Source: Candidatus Sericytochromatia bacterium (GTDB taxonomy: Bacteria > Cyanobacteriota > Sericytochromatia > UBA7694). Taken from it: a DNA stretch of 64,000 nucleotides. The stretch lies in assembly GCA_018780035.1 (NCBI GenBank), contig JADMKE010000029.1:129388-193387 (forward strand). The letters are read 5' to 3'. Shown here in pieces: positions 26,701-34,325 of the stretch. A model generated the notes under the pieces. The model made no database searches. It was not told the origin of the DNA and saw nothing but the letters and a program-made list of their open reading frames with translations. How positions within the stretch are numbered: the stretch's first letter is position 1; every line of letters starts with the position of its first letter. Position numbers and translations under genes: made by a program.

Positions 26701-27082
26701 TCTGTTCTCCAGGGCGACTTAAAAAAGGGGTACTCAGGCTCAATTGCAGGCTGTGGACTTGCTTGAGATCCAGACTACCAAAGGCAGGCTGAGCCTGTGC
26801 TTGAACGGGCAAGGCTTGATGCGTTGCAACGGGAATTGTTGCAGCCAGTGGCTTTTCCTTTGGTTGTGTCTGATGTTGATCCAGACTGGTTGATTTTGGG
26901 CGCTCTGAAGAGTGGCTGAGCGCTTTGTGCTCAAATCTGGGCTCAAATCTGGGCTCAAATTTGGGAGCGGATGAAGACAGGCTATTGGGGGCGGGACAGG
27001 CGGTTAAACTCAGCAGAGCCAGCAGCGCCAAGAGTCCATTGGGTGACAAAAAACGGGATTCCGGAAAGCGGTGAAGTGACAT
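23774..27082 (-). CDS. Giant G8-domain, beta-helix lipoprotein (CEMIP/TMEM2-like)
   Basis: The 1102-residue product has a lipoprotein signal (LALLALLSLTAC). A Pro/Gln/Ser linker and a bacterial Ig-like domain (RWHSSRPDLFQVDEKGLITA) come next. Thirteen or so consecutive glycines precede a G8 domain (WSDPATWEGFGSHKPQAGEN, then IPAGQTVLLDES). A long right-handed beta-helix region has PbH1-like segments such as IHGTNDTTVDQNICYNI and GHAVFLED. The C-terminal part resembles CEMIP-family proteins. Animal members bind or depolymerise hyaluronan; here an outer-surface polysaccharide role is inferred. It stands alone, opposite prkA. Confidence 0.8.
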   Translation of the reverse strand: MSLHRFPESRFLSPNGLLALLALLSLTACPAPNSLSSSAPKFEPRFEPRFEHKALSHSSERPKSTSLDQHQTQPKEKPLAATIPVATHQALPVQAQAQPAFGSLDLKQVHSLQLSLSTPFLSRPGEQSQAKVIFLDSARQPLNGQVSLRWHSSRPDLFQVDEKGLITAKQTSGSAEIWVEIPESPLQARLQVEMVSNQGLCGSDICSSGGGGGGGGGGGGGAVFSPPSNAGEQVPPPATADRQESGSNATLGALRWSDPATWEGFGSHKPQAGENVTIPAGQTVLLDESTPDLAALTIEGDLILAEGQTLELQADYIMLHGSLRAGSAQNPYTGHATITLNAANSAESIHNMGTRGILSMGGRLELFGRAPQTPWTRLNAHLPARSTQMQVLSAQGWQSGDQLVLAPSDFYGTTQTESLQVAAVQGETVVLQQGPEVSRWGQLQYLGPQGMSLTPTGFVPQNPGTPTILDERAAVGNLTRNIVIQGANDALWQNEGFGAQVMIMGSESVTRIQGVELRRVGQSGRMGRYPIHFHLLSYSAAGNEIPSGGVREIRQNAIWNSSNRCITIHGTNDTTVDQNICYNIAGHAVFLEDAVERRNTISNNLVLNIRRPARLLINSDMPQFQRGPSGFWLTNPDNTVRGNLAADAEGNGFWLAFPTSPLGLNKNVPIRPNRLPLGVFDDNTSHSNGSVGIQLDFVPFNDAGDTQPQSYAPSSDGGAAGPYSNWVRAAFRDISTYKNRDSGLWNRVTTPDYERWISADNLGVFFAGAGADGNISHSLLVGESLNNVQRWQNQHSEWQAAVGMQPPVALASYHSTFNLHHNTIVNFPYVANQSSGAFKTDDYYISPVDKGLVRNPNNQLIQSHPGYRSPLRLQENWALAGALWDPHGYWGPAGNFWVYDLPFLTEGQNCQPVAPAGENGLSCDGEYYGVDNFVVDNSERYRSMMPIQVTRFREDNSTIGTWFVGNGEQATRLGNMRHFAALRNSRYLLDFPGEPVPSQRVELTVTNAYRPEDQFLLGIRFSGARVPQVSVGPVYGTRSRYLSAATSFNQVADGDGSLFWQDTVNQVIWVKMRSPLPQQALPVGSPLGDDVLYQHYRLFIEG
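26421..26460. repeat. Trinucleotide (ACC/GCC) tract coding polyglycine
   Basis: Thirteen codon-aligned triplets, including eight consecutive ACC, encode a polyglycine hinge between the Ig-like and G8 domains of the minus-strand lipoprotein. Length change in units of three would keep the frame. Confidence 0.8.
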
Positions 27083-27361
27083 AAAACGACCTCAGTGCAA
27101 ATTTGTTTTGGGGCCTCTCCTTGCCGCTTTCCGGGGCGGTCCTCAAAGAGAAAGTTCTATTGTTAAGAATTGTAAATTAAGATTACCCTTTATTACAAAT
27201 CTGGACAAGCGATCTGGCTCACACCAAAATTGTTATCTTGCCCCCTTTTCCTGGGTTTGATTCCCCTGGGGATTTGAAAAACGACTGAGTTTGACGCTAT
27301 GATAGAACATATACGCAAAGCAATTACGCACATCAATCGCAAAAGCCAAAAAGGAATGCCC

Positions 27362-29587
27362 ATGGAAGACAATCCCCGCGCCAAAGAACTCCTGGACAAA
27401 GCCATTCTCTCACTGAGTGAGTGGAAAGAATTGATGGGCCTCTGCCCCCACCTGATTCGCAGTGCCCCCCAGTATGTCAAAGACGCCCTTGAGTATTTTG
27501 GTATCAGCCATGAGACCCGCTTTGGCCGCCGTTATACCCATCTCAACGCCCTGCAACTCTCCGACAAACCCGATGAGCGCTTGGTCGGACACGGCTTTAT
27601 TCAGACCCGAATCTTTGAGATTTTGACCACCCTCTGCCGCGACAATACCAAGATGATTCTGCTGGTGGGCCCCAATGGCTCTGCCAAAAGCACGCTTTGG
27701 AATGCCCTCTCTTATGCTTTGGAGGCCTATTCCAAGACTCCCCACGGGGCCCGTTACACGATTGAGTGGGTTTTTCCCCACGACGATGATCAGGGCAAGC
27801 GGGTGGGTTTTGCCAAGGCCCTCGACGCGATTTTTGATGAGCGTCCGACGTTTGCCTTTATGGACGATGAAAAACTCGACAAGATCACCGACGACGCGGG
27901 CTGTTCTCCAGCTTGGCTCTATGAAGCCGATGCACGCAAAAAGTATTTTGGCAAAAGTCCCTCTAAATATGTGATGGACAACAAGCTCTCGCCCCAGGCT
28001 TACCGCATTTTGCAGGAGATTATCAACGTCTACAAAACCAAGACCAAATTGGTGACCGAATACTCCCCCGACGAGGTGCTGCGTCTGGCTGAGCGCCATA
28101 TCCGCATTCGCCGCACGTATATGTCCAAGACCTACCAAGAGGGTTTGGCGGTGATCGACCCCGGCACCAATCCGATCTACCTGACGCAAAAATCGCGGCA
28201 GCCGTATATGTTTCAGCGCAAAAAATACCCCTATATGCTCAAGAGCATTGAATTGCCTGAACTCACAGGCCCGCTTTCGAAGGCCTCAAATGGTCTGATG
28301 GTGATGGAGGACTCGCTCGAAGGCATTTTGCAATTTGTCAGCCAGTTTTTTAACGACAAACGCAAGATCAATATCGAAGGGGAGCGTTATACCCTGGATA
28401 TTATGCTCGTGGGCAGCATCAACCCCGAAAAATTCAACCTGCTCAAACAAGACCCCGAATACAACCGCTTTCGCACCCGCTTGGAGATTATCAACGTGCC
28501 CTATTTGCTCGACTACCGCCTCGAAGAGCAGATCTACCGCACCAAACTCGACGATTTACGCCATTGGTACCATGTGGCCCCGCACACCGACGAACTCTTT
28601 GGGCTCTTTTGTGTGATGTGTCGCCTTGAGCCAATCATGGGTAACCGCCAATATTCGGGCTACGAAAAAAATGTCGAATTGCTCAATCTCAAAGACAAAT
28701 TGCGCAAGTTCAGCCTGCTCGACAAAGCCAAGCTCTACCACACCATGCGCGTGCCCGAAGAAGTGGCCAATCGCCACTCCCTCAATTCGGAGGAGATCAG
28801 CACGATCAACCGGGCCATCGATCTGATCTACGATGAATACCAAGACGAAGCCAAAACCTATAATTTTTCTTACCGTGAAGTTGATGCGATCATTGACCGT
28901 GCCATGATCGACGCCCCCCACGGCTTTCTCTCACCGATTTCACTCATGAAAAAACTGCGCGACGTGATCTTCCTCGAACGCGACGATTATCCCTTTCTCA
29001 AAGAGTCGAAAAAAGACTATGAAGAACTGATGCGCCTGCTCGATGAAGAGTATTTCCGGATTATCAACAGCGAAATGCGCGATGTGTTTAAGTTTGACTA
29101 CGAAGATCAGATCGTCGGCCAAGCAGAGATCTATTTGGTGCAAGGGCTCAAGACCCTCTACCTGGAAAAAGGCAAGATCCGCGATCAGGCTGGCAATGAT
29201 GTCACCGAACGCTTCCTGCGCGACAAAGAGGGCATGATCTTTGGCAAAACCCTCAGCAATGAAGAACGCGAAAAATTCTGGTATGAATTTACAGCCCGTG
29301 TGCAACCGGGGCAGAGCACCCGCGAGAATATCAAGCGGATATTTGAGTCTCAGCTTTACCAGGCCCGTGATCGCATGTACCAGGAAAAACAGGGCGAGAT
29401 TGAGAGCAAACTCGACTATATGTTGCTCTATCTCGAAGGCAGCAAGCTGGCAGCCCTGACCCCCGAAGAGCTGGAAGAGATACAGGCCAATGTCGAAAAA
29501 CTGCTGCAAAAAGGCTATAATAACGACTCAGCCCATGAACTGGTGGGTTATCTCAAGAGCAATATGGAAAGGTTGGTCAAAACATGA
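27362..29587 (+). CDS. prkA: Serine protein kinase PrkA (AAA+ type)
   Basis: The 741-residue product matches PrkA: an AAA+ domain with Walker A GPNGSAKST and following WNALSYALEAYSKT, a Walker B-like TFAFMDDEK region and the C-terminal PrkA kinase region. It is somewhat longer than typical PrkA (about 640-690 residues). PrkA proteins act in stress and nutrient responses and some members show protease activity. I prefer ATG 27362 because AAGGA lies six bases upstream; an in-frame ATG at 27299 would add 21 residues but lacks a ribosome site. Its stop overlaps the memo start. Confidence 0.88.
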   Translation: MEDNPRAKELLDKAILSLSEWKELMGLCPHLIRSAPQYVKDALEYFGISHETRFGRRYTHLNALQLSDKPDERLVGHGFIQTRIFEILTTLCRDNTKMILLVGPNGSAKSTLWNALSYALEAYSKTPHGARYTIEWVFPHDDDQGKRVGFAKALDAIFDERPTFAFMDDEKLDKITDDAGCSPAWLYEADARKKYFGKSPSKYVMDNKLSPQAYRILQEIINVYKTKTKLVTEYSPDEVLRLAERHIRIRRTYMSKTYQEGLAVIDPGTNPIYLTQKSRQPYMFQRKKYPYMLKSIELPELTGPLSKASNGLMVMEDSLEGILQFVSQFFNDKRKINIEGERYTLDIMLVGSINPEKFNLLKQDPEYNRFRTRLEIINVPYLLDYRLEEQIYRTKLDDLRHWYHVAPHTDELFGLFCVMCRLEPIMGNRQYSGYEKNVELLNLKDKLRKFSLLDKAKLYHTMRVPEEVANRHSLNSEEISTINRAIDLIYDEYQDEAKTYNFSYREVDAIIDRAMIDAPHGFLSPISLMKKLRDVIFLERDDYPFLKESKKDYEELMRLLDEEYFRIINSEMRDVFKFDYEDQIVGQAEIYLVQGLKTLYLEKGKIRDQAGNDVTERFLRDKEGMIFGKTLSNEEREKFWYEFTARVQPGQSTRENIKRIFESQLYQARDRMYQEKQGEIESKLDYMLLYLEGSKLAALTPEELEEIQANVEKLLQKGYNNDSAHELVGYLKSNMERLVKT

Positions 29588-30387
29588 CATACACCCGCTA
29601 TCCGGCTGTCGCAGGGCGCTTTTATCCCGATCAGGCCCCTGAATTAAACCAATTGCTCGATCAATACCTGGCTGATGCACCTGCCCCGGATTTGAAGCAG
29701 AATCTGCGTGTGGTGATTGCTCCCCATGCTGGTTATATCTATTCTGGCCCGATTGCTGGATACAGCTATCGCCAATTGGAGAGCTTAGACCCAGAGACCC
29801 ATTGGAAGGTGTTTTTGTTGGGGCCTTCCCACCGCTATCCCTTGCGGGGGGTGTCTGTCTGCGCCTTTGACCAATACCAAACCCCTTTGGGCAATATTCC
29901 CGTCTCACCCCTGGCCAAAGACCTGGCCCACCGCCTGGGTTTTATTCCCGAAGCGGATCTGATGGAGCACTCCCTTGAGGTGCAATTGCCGTTTTTGCAG
30001 CGCTGTTTGAAGTCCTTTGAGATCATTCCAATGGTGCTGGGGGGGCCCTCGCCGATTCAATTGGCCCAATTGTTGATGCCCTATGCCGAACAGCCCGATG
30101 TGTTGTTTGTGGTTTCGACAGATTTAAGTCATTATCACAGCTATCAAAAGGCCCGTGAAATTGACGCCCTTGCCAATGAGTGTATTCCCAGTCTGGATCT
30201 GCGCCGCATGGCTGAAAAAGGCGATGCCTGTGGTATTGTCGGGGTGCTGACCGCCATGGAAATGGCCCGCCAATCTGGCTGGCAAGGCCACTTGCTCGAC
30301 TACCGCAATTCAGGCGACACTGCAGGGCCGCGCGATCAGGTCGTGGGTTATGGGGCCTATAGCTTTACCGCGCCTCACCGCAATTAG
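29584..30387 (+). CDS. MEMO family protein (AmmeMemoRadiSam system B type)
   Basis: The 267-residue product has the family motifs AVAGRFYPDQ, APHAGYIYSGPIAGYSY, LLGPSHRYP, EHSLEVQLPFLQ, STDLSHYHSY and NSGDTAGPRDQVVGYGAYSF, over the whole usual length. MEMO proteins resemble class III extradiol dioxygenases; the bacterial role, often beside AMMECR1 and a radical-SAM protein, is unsettled. Neither of those partners is here. The ATG overlaps the prkA stop by four bases, so the two are translationally coupled. Confidence 0.9.
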   Translation: MTYTRYPAVAGRFYPDQAPELNQLLDQYLADAPAPDLKQNLRVVIAPHAGYIYSGPIAGYSYRQLESLDPETHWKVFLLGPSHRYPLRGVSVCAFDQYQTPLGNIPVSPLAKDLAHRLGFIPEADLMEHSLEVQLPFLQRCLKSFEIIPMVLGGPSPIQLAQLLMPYAEQPDVLFVVSTDLSHYHSYQKAREIDALANECIPSLDLRRMAEKGDACGIVGVLTAMEMARQSGWQGHLLDYRNSGDTAGPRDQVVGYGAYSFTAPHRN

Positions 30388-31610
30388 GCAGCAGGCCACT
30401 CCCAGCGACCCAACAGACCCAACTGCACCAAGCAACTCTCTGCGCGGGCGAATTGAATGCGTTGAATCCCTGCCGGAGAATAATCCTGAATAATATAGGC
30501 GTAAATCTGGTTTTGGGCCCGGCTCAGATCTGTTTTTTGCAACTCGCCGCTCTGCGCCCCACTTGCGTGTAAGGAGCGTTCATACAGGGCCCACAGCTGG
30601 ATCAAAAGCAGATTGAGTCCCCAGGCCAGCAATTGATGCAAAAGTCCCAAATGGCCCTGGATCAGATGGCTTTGTAAGAGCAATTCTTTTTGCATCCAGG
30701 CCTGGAGATAGGTATTAACGGCCTGTTTTTCGTCGGGGTTTAAAGTGGGCCAGTCAGAGCTGTCTTTCCAGCTCTTGATCCATTCAATCAGCGGATGTAA
30801 AACTTGATTGCGTTTGAGCACCTGTTCGATCAACCAATCCAGCATGGGGCGCAGCGCTTGGGGTTCCAAAGCTGGCAAGGGGCTTTGGGCTTGGAAGGAC
30901 TGTAATGCCTGGGTAAAAGCCGCTTCTGTCAACACCTCCGGCCCCCGTAACATCGCCCCGTGCCATTGCCCCTGAACCAGCAGCCAATGGCTGATCTGCT
31001 CCGTATTCAGCAGCGCATCGAGCTGAAAACCTGTCAAACAGAGCCAGGCCCCCCAATCCAAATATTTACCACTGACAACCGGCAGCAATGGCAACGGGGA
31101 GCGCTGCTCCAATTGCACCCAGCGGTAGTTGAGGGTCTTTGAGAGTTTTAAATTTTTGCCCACACTGACACAACTGCCTGCCAGGCCTTTGCTCTGAAAA
31201 TGACCATAGTCCAGCCGTGCACCCGTGATGGGGTATTTCCTGCAAATATGGGGCTTGGCCGTTTCCCCCAATTCAGCGTGAATCCGACAACGCAAATCGT
31301 CTGCGAGAAAGACACAGCTATTGCCATCAGCCTGTTTGGCCAGCGCCGCATAACGGGAGGGCAGATCGGGCATGTCTATTTTTACCAACTGCTCCAAGGG
31401 TTGCTGCATAAGCTTTTCCCAAGCCGGACCCCATTGCTCCAACTCAGCCTGGCCGACATGAATTTTCCAAGGGCGGTTGCAGCAATTTCCACATTGGCTG
31501 CATTCAAAGGCTTCAAAGTCTTCCCACCAAAAGATCAGGCCTTGGTTCCGGCGCTGAGGCAATTCATGTGCCAAATCACAAAAGAGGCGAAAATAAGCCC
31601 CGGTCTCCAT
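30384..31610 (-). CDS. YkgJ-type cysteine-cluster protein
   Basis: The 408-residue product carries near its N-terminus FECSQCGNCCNRPWKIH, then FLADDLRCRIHAELG and HICRKYPI, the zinc/iron-chelating CxxCGxCC...C...C pattern of the YkgJ/FliB-like family. The rest is helical and Leu/Gln-rich, similar to FliB-like lysine methylase relatives. Substrate unknown. The ATG directly follows the lnt stop (TAAATG). Its stop codon interlocks with the memo stop on the other strand (TTAG). Confidence 0.75.
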   Translation of the reverse strand: METGAYFRLFCDLAHELPQRRNQGLIFWWEDFEAFECSQCGNCCNRPWKIHVGQAELEQWGPAWEKLMQQPLEQLVKIDMPDLPSRYAALAKQADGNSCVFLADDLRCRIHAELGETAKPHICRKYPITGARLDYGHFQSKGLAGSCVSVGKNLKLSKTLNYRWVQLEQRSPLPLLPVVSGKYLDWGAWLCLTGFQLDALLNTEQISHWLLVQGQWHGAMLRGPEVLTEAAFTQALQSFQAQSPLPALEPQALRPMLDWLIEQVLKRNQVLHPLIEWIKSWKDSSDWPTLNPDEKQAVNTYLQAWMQKELLLQSHLIQGHLGLLHQLLAWGLNLLLIQLWALYERSLHASGAQSGELQKTDLSRAQNQIYAYIIQDYSPAGIQRIQFARAESCLVQLGLLGRWEWPAA

Positions 31611-33284
31611 TTAGACCTGATCTTCTTCAAGTGGCGGCGCTTGGCTGATCTGAAATACAGCCAAAATCAGCAGAAGCAACATGCTCAGATAGACGACCCA
31701 TTCGCCAAAACGGGTATAAGGGGTTTTTTCCTTGCGCACGACTTCCGCTGGATCTAGCAGGGTGTAGAGGTAGGTCCGCTCCATGGGCAAAGACTGGGTT
31801 TGAATCCGTCCCCAGGGGTCAATCACACTGCTGATACCCGTATTGCCTGCCCGCAAGACATAGCGGCTGTTTTCCAGGGCCCGCATCACGGCGTGGGCAT
31901 TGTGTTGGTAGAGGGCAATGGCATCGCGGTACCAACCGTCGTTGGTAATAATCGCCAAAATCTGTGCGCCTTCAGCGACAGAGTTGCGGGCCACGTGGGC
32001 ATAGACCGATTCAAAGCAGATCAAGGTCCCGAGTTTGCCCAGCGGGGTGGTCATCAGTGAGGCATTTTGGCCAGCGGCGGTATCGTCTTTCATTGGGTTG
32101 AGTTGGGCGATGAGTCCGCCGAGTACTGGAATTTTGCCCAAAAAATCACGGTAGGGAAAAAACTCGCCAAAGGGCACCAATTGGCGCTTGTAATACCAAG
32201 CTGTGTTTTCACCCTGGGGGGTATAGAGTGTTGCGCCATTATAACTGGGGCTTTGCCAGGTTTTGCGGTCAAAGCCCCCGGTGAGCAAATAGGTCTTGTG
32301 TTTTTTTGCAAAGGCTTGCAAAGGAGCCTGAAACTCTGGAAAATAGCGCGGAAAAACGGGAATGGCGGATTCGGGCCAAAAGAGAATTTGGGCCGTGGAG
32401 GCGGGGGCTTTTTTGAGCAGATCCTCGGAGAGATCGAGATAGATCTTTTCAATATCGCGCATGTTTTTCCAGAATTCATCGGCACTTCCCCATTTTTGCC
32501 CTTGGGGAATACTTCCCTGGACCAAGCCCACCAAGACCCCTTTGTCCGATGCTGCAGGCTCAGCGGGCGGTGCTTGGGACAATTTGTAGAAGCCATAGAG
32601 ATGCAAGCTCAAAACACAGCCTGCGATTCCAAGCAGGGAGCGAAAAGAACCATAATGCCAATAGGGCTTGGGTGCAGAATCTGGCACAAATTCGTCGAGA
32701 AACAGCGCAAAAGCCACATTAAAGGCCACAATTACCCCGGCAATCAGAATCGAACCTGTAAAAGGGACTATTTGCAGCAGTGGCAAATCCTGAAACTGGC
32801 TGATCGCCAGGCGGGCCCAGGGCAACGAGAGGTCTCCCAATTCTTGGGCCCATTCCATGATCATCCAAAGCAGAGCGGGAAAGACAATCCTGAGCACCCC
32901 TTGGGGTTTGAGTGCACCCAAAATGGCCCCAAAAAGCGTGACCCAAAGCGATACAAAGAGACTGATACCGACCAGACCCCCATAGACAATCAACAGGCTG
33001 ATTTCCGTGGTGACTCCACCCAACCATGTCAGTGGGTGCAATTCAATCAACCAGTGAATCACGCCGATATAAAAAGACATGCCAAAAACCCAGCCCAGAA
33101 AGGCACCGCGTTTCCAAGTCAACGGCAATTTAAAAAAAACATGGAAAAAGGGAATCAGAGAGACCCAGATCAGCCAACCTGTAGACAGGGTTGAAAAAGA
33201 CAGGGCACTTAAGAGCCCTGAGAGGATACAGAGTAAAATATCCTGCCGCAGGGCCAGGGTTTCAGCTGTGGGAGGGGTTTTCAT
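31611..33284 (-). CDS. lnt: Apolipoprotein N-acyltransferase
   Basis: The 557-residue product has about seven N-terminal membrane helices, a nitrilase-like periplasmic domain and a C-terminal helix. Active-site blocks are visible: FWPESAIPVF (Glu), the central Lys region near FGEFFPYRDF, and LICFESVY (Cys). Lnt adds the third acyl chain to lipoproteins in the inner membrane, consistent with the many lipobox proteins in the window. It overlaps the upstream nucleotidyltransferase stop by four bases. Confidence 0.92.
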   Translation of the reverse strand: MKTPPTAETLALRQDILLCILSGLLSALSFSTLSTGWLIWVSLIPFFHVFFKLPLTWKRGAFLGWVFGMSFYIGVIHWLIELHPLTWLGGVTTEISLLIVYGGLVGISLFVSLWVTLFGAILGALKPQGVLRIVFPALLWMIMEWAQELGDLSLPWARLAISQFQDLPLLQIVPFTGSILIAGVIVAFNVAFALFLDEFVPDSAPKPYWHYGSFRSLLGIAGCVLSLHLYGFYKLSQAPPAEPAASDKGVLVGLVQGSIPQGQKWGSADEFWKNMRDIEKIYLDLSEDLLKKAPASTAQILFWPESAIPVFPRYFPEFQAPLQAFAKKHKTYLLTGGFDRKTWQSPSYNGATLYTPQGENTAWYYKRQLVPFGEFFPYRDFLGKIPVLGGLIAQLNPMKDDTAAGQNASLMTTPLGKLGTLICFESVYAHVARNSVAEGAQILAIITNDGWYRDAIALYQHNAHAVMRALENSRYVLRAGNTGISSVIDPWGRIQTQSLPMERTYLYTLLDPAEVVRKEKTPYTRFGEWVVYLSMLLLLILAVFQISQAPPLEEDQV

Positions 33285-34324
33285 ACCAGTCCCACAAATT
33301 TGGCTTCGATCAAGGGTCTGACGGTTTCGACATCTTCTTGGCGTTTAACCGGCAAAAAGCGCTGATCGCGTTCGACTTTGACCACGCAGACATTTAATTC
33401 TCGGCTGAGATCGCCAGCCAAATGTTCAAACTGAATCACCGTCTGGCCTTCCACCTTTTTTTCGACCGCGTACCAGGGCAATTCAAACGGGCGCTCCAGC
33501 ACAGGGGCTGAGAAGATATACGAGGCCGTATTAAAGACCTGAATGCTGTCCTGGTCAAAATGCACGGGGAAGAGAAACTCTTCGACCAATTGCAGGCGAT
33601 TATTCACTCGGGCCGGGGCTCCGCCTTTGTCTCCGGGAGCTTTGGCCGCCACTTCAATACTCATTTCGCTGCCTTTGTCGATATGCAGACCCAAAAGCAG
33701 CGGATCAGGGGTCGCGCCGAGGTTGTCGATATTGGAAAAAAGCAAGTATTTGCCCCCGGCCTGGACAAAGTTGCTGAGCAGTCCCGCCTGCTTGAGGGCT
33801 TCGACAAAATCGCCGTGGCCACTGGTGGCGTATTCGATTTCGCCCGCTACTTGGCGCAAAGATCCATCGCTGTAAATGCGGGGCAGGTGAAATTGCTGAA
33901 AGAGGAAGATCTTGTCGTGGTAGCCAAACCAATCGTGTGCGTCTAAAAAGGCCGTGATCGGCGCATGGGCGTGAAAGCTGGTCATGAGATAGAGCGGGAT
34001 GCCCTGGGCCTTGAGACTCAAAATTTTGAGTTCGAGAAAGGTCTTTTCGCCCAATATCGGGAAGAGGGCTTTGGGCAAGGTATAGGCAAAGCGTGTCGCC
34101 ATGCCCCCCGCCAAAACAATGGCTCCGACCTCTGCCTGAGCCAGGGCCTGGTCCCCCAGAGCGCGCAGTTTGGCCTGCTGCTCTGTGCTGAGCGCATCTG
34201 GCGCATGAATATCTTCAGAAAGTGGCGGGCTGACCGGCTCTTTTAAACGCAGATTGTCGGGTTTTAATTCCCCGCTGCGAAAGCGGGAGATCAGATCTTG
34301 GCTCAACGCATTCAAGGCACTCAT
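33281..34324 (-). CDS. UDP-sugar pyrophosphorylase-type nucleotidyltransferase
   Basis: The 347-residue product contains the UDPGP-type nucleotide-binding block GAIVLAGGMATRFAYTLPKA, then LFPILGEKTFLELKI, and a later AGGKYLLFSNIDNLGATPDP. These match UTP:hexose-1-phosphate uridylyltransferases of the UDPGP (eukaryotic-like) family rather than GalU. It probably makes a UDP-sugar for envelope glycans. GGGAG precedes the ATG at 34324, one base after the RNase J stop. The protein is shorter than many UDPGP enzymes. Confidence 0.8.
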   Translation of the reverse strand: MSALNALSQDLISRFRSGELKPDNLRLKEPVSPPLSEDIHAPDALSTEQQAKLRALGDQALAQAEVGAIVLAGGMATRFAYTLPKALFPILGEKTFLELKILSLKAQGIPLYLMTSFHAHAPITAFLDAHDWFGYHDKIFLFQQFHLPRIYSDGSLRQVAGEIEYATSGHGDFVEALKQAGLLSNFVQAGGKYLLFSNIDNLGATPDPLLLGLHIDKGSEMSIEVAAKAPGDKGGAPARVNNRLQLVEEFLFPVHFDQDSIQVFNTASYIFSAPVLERPFELPWYAVEKKVEGQTVIQFEHLAGDLSRELNVCVVKVERDQRFLPVKRQEDVETVRPLIEAKFVGLV

Positions 34325-34325
34325 T

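Noticed and set aside
32067-33194. 375-residue plus-strand ORF
   Set aside because: It is wholly antisense to lnt, whose motifs and overlaps with neighbours are clear. The antisense protein has no family pattern.
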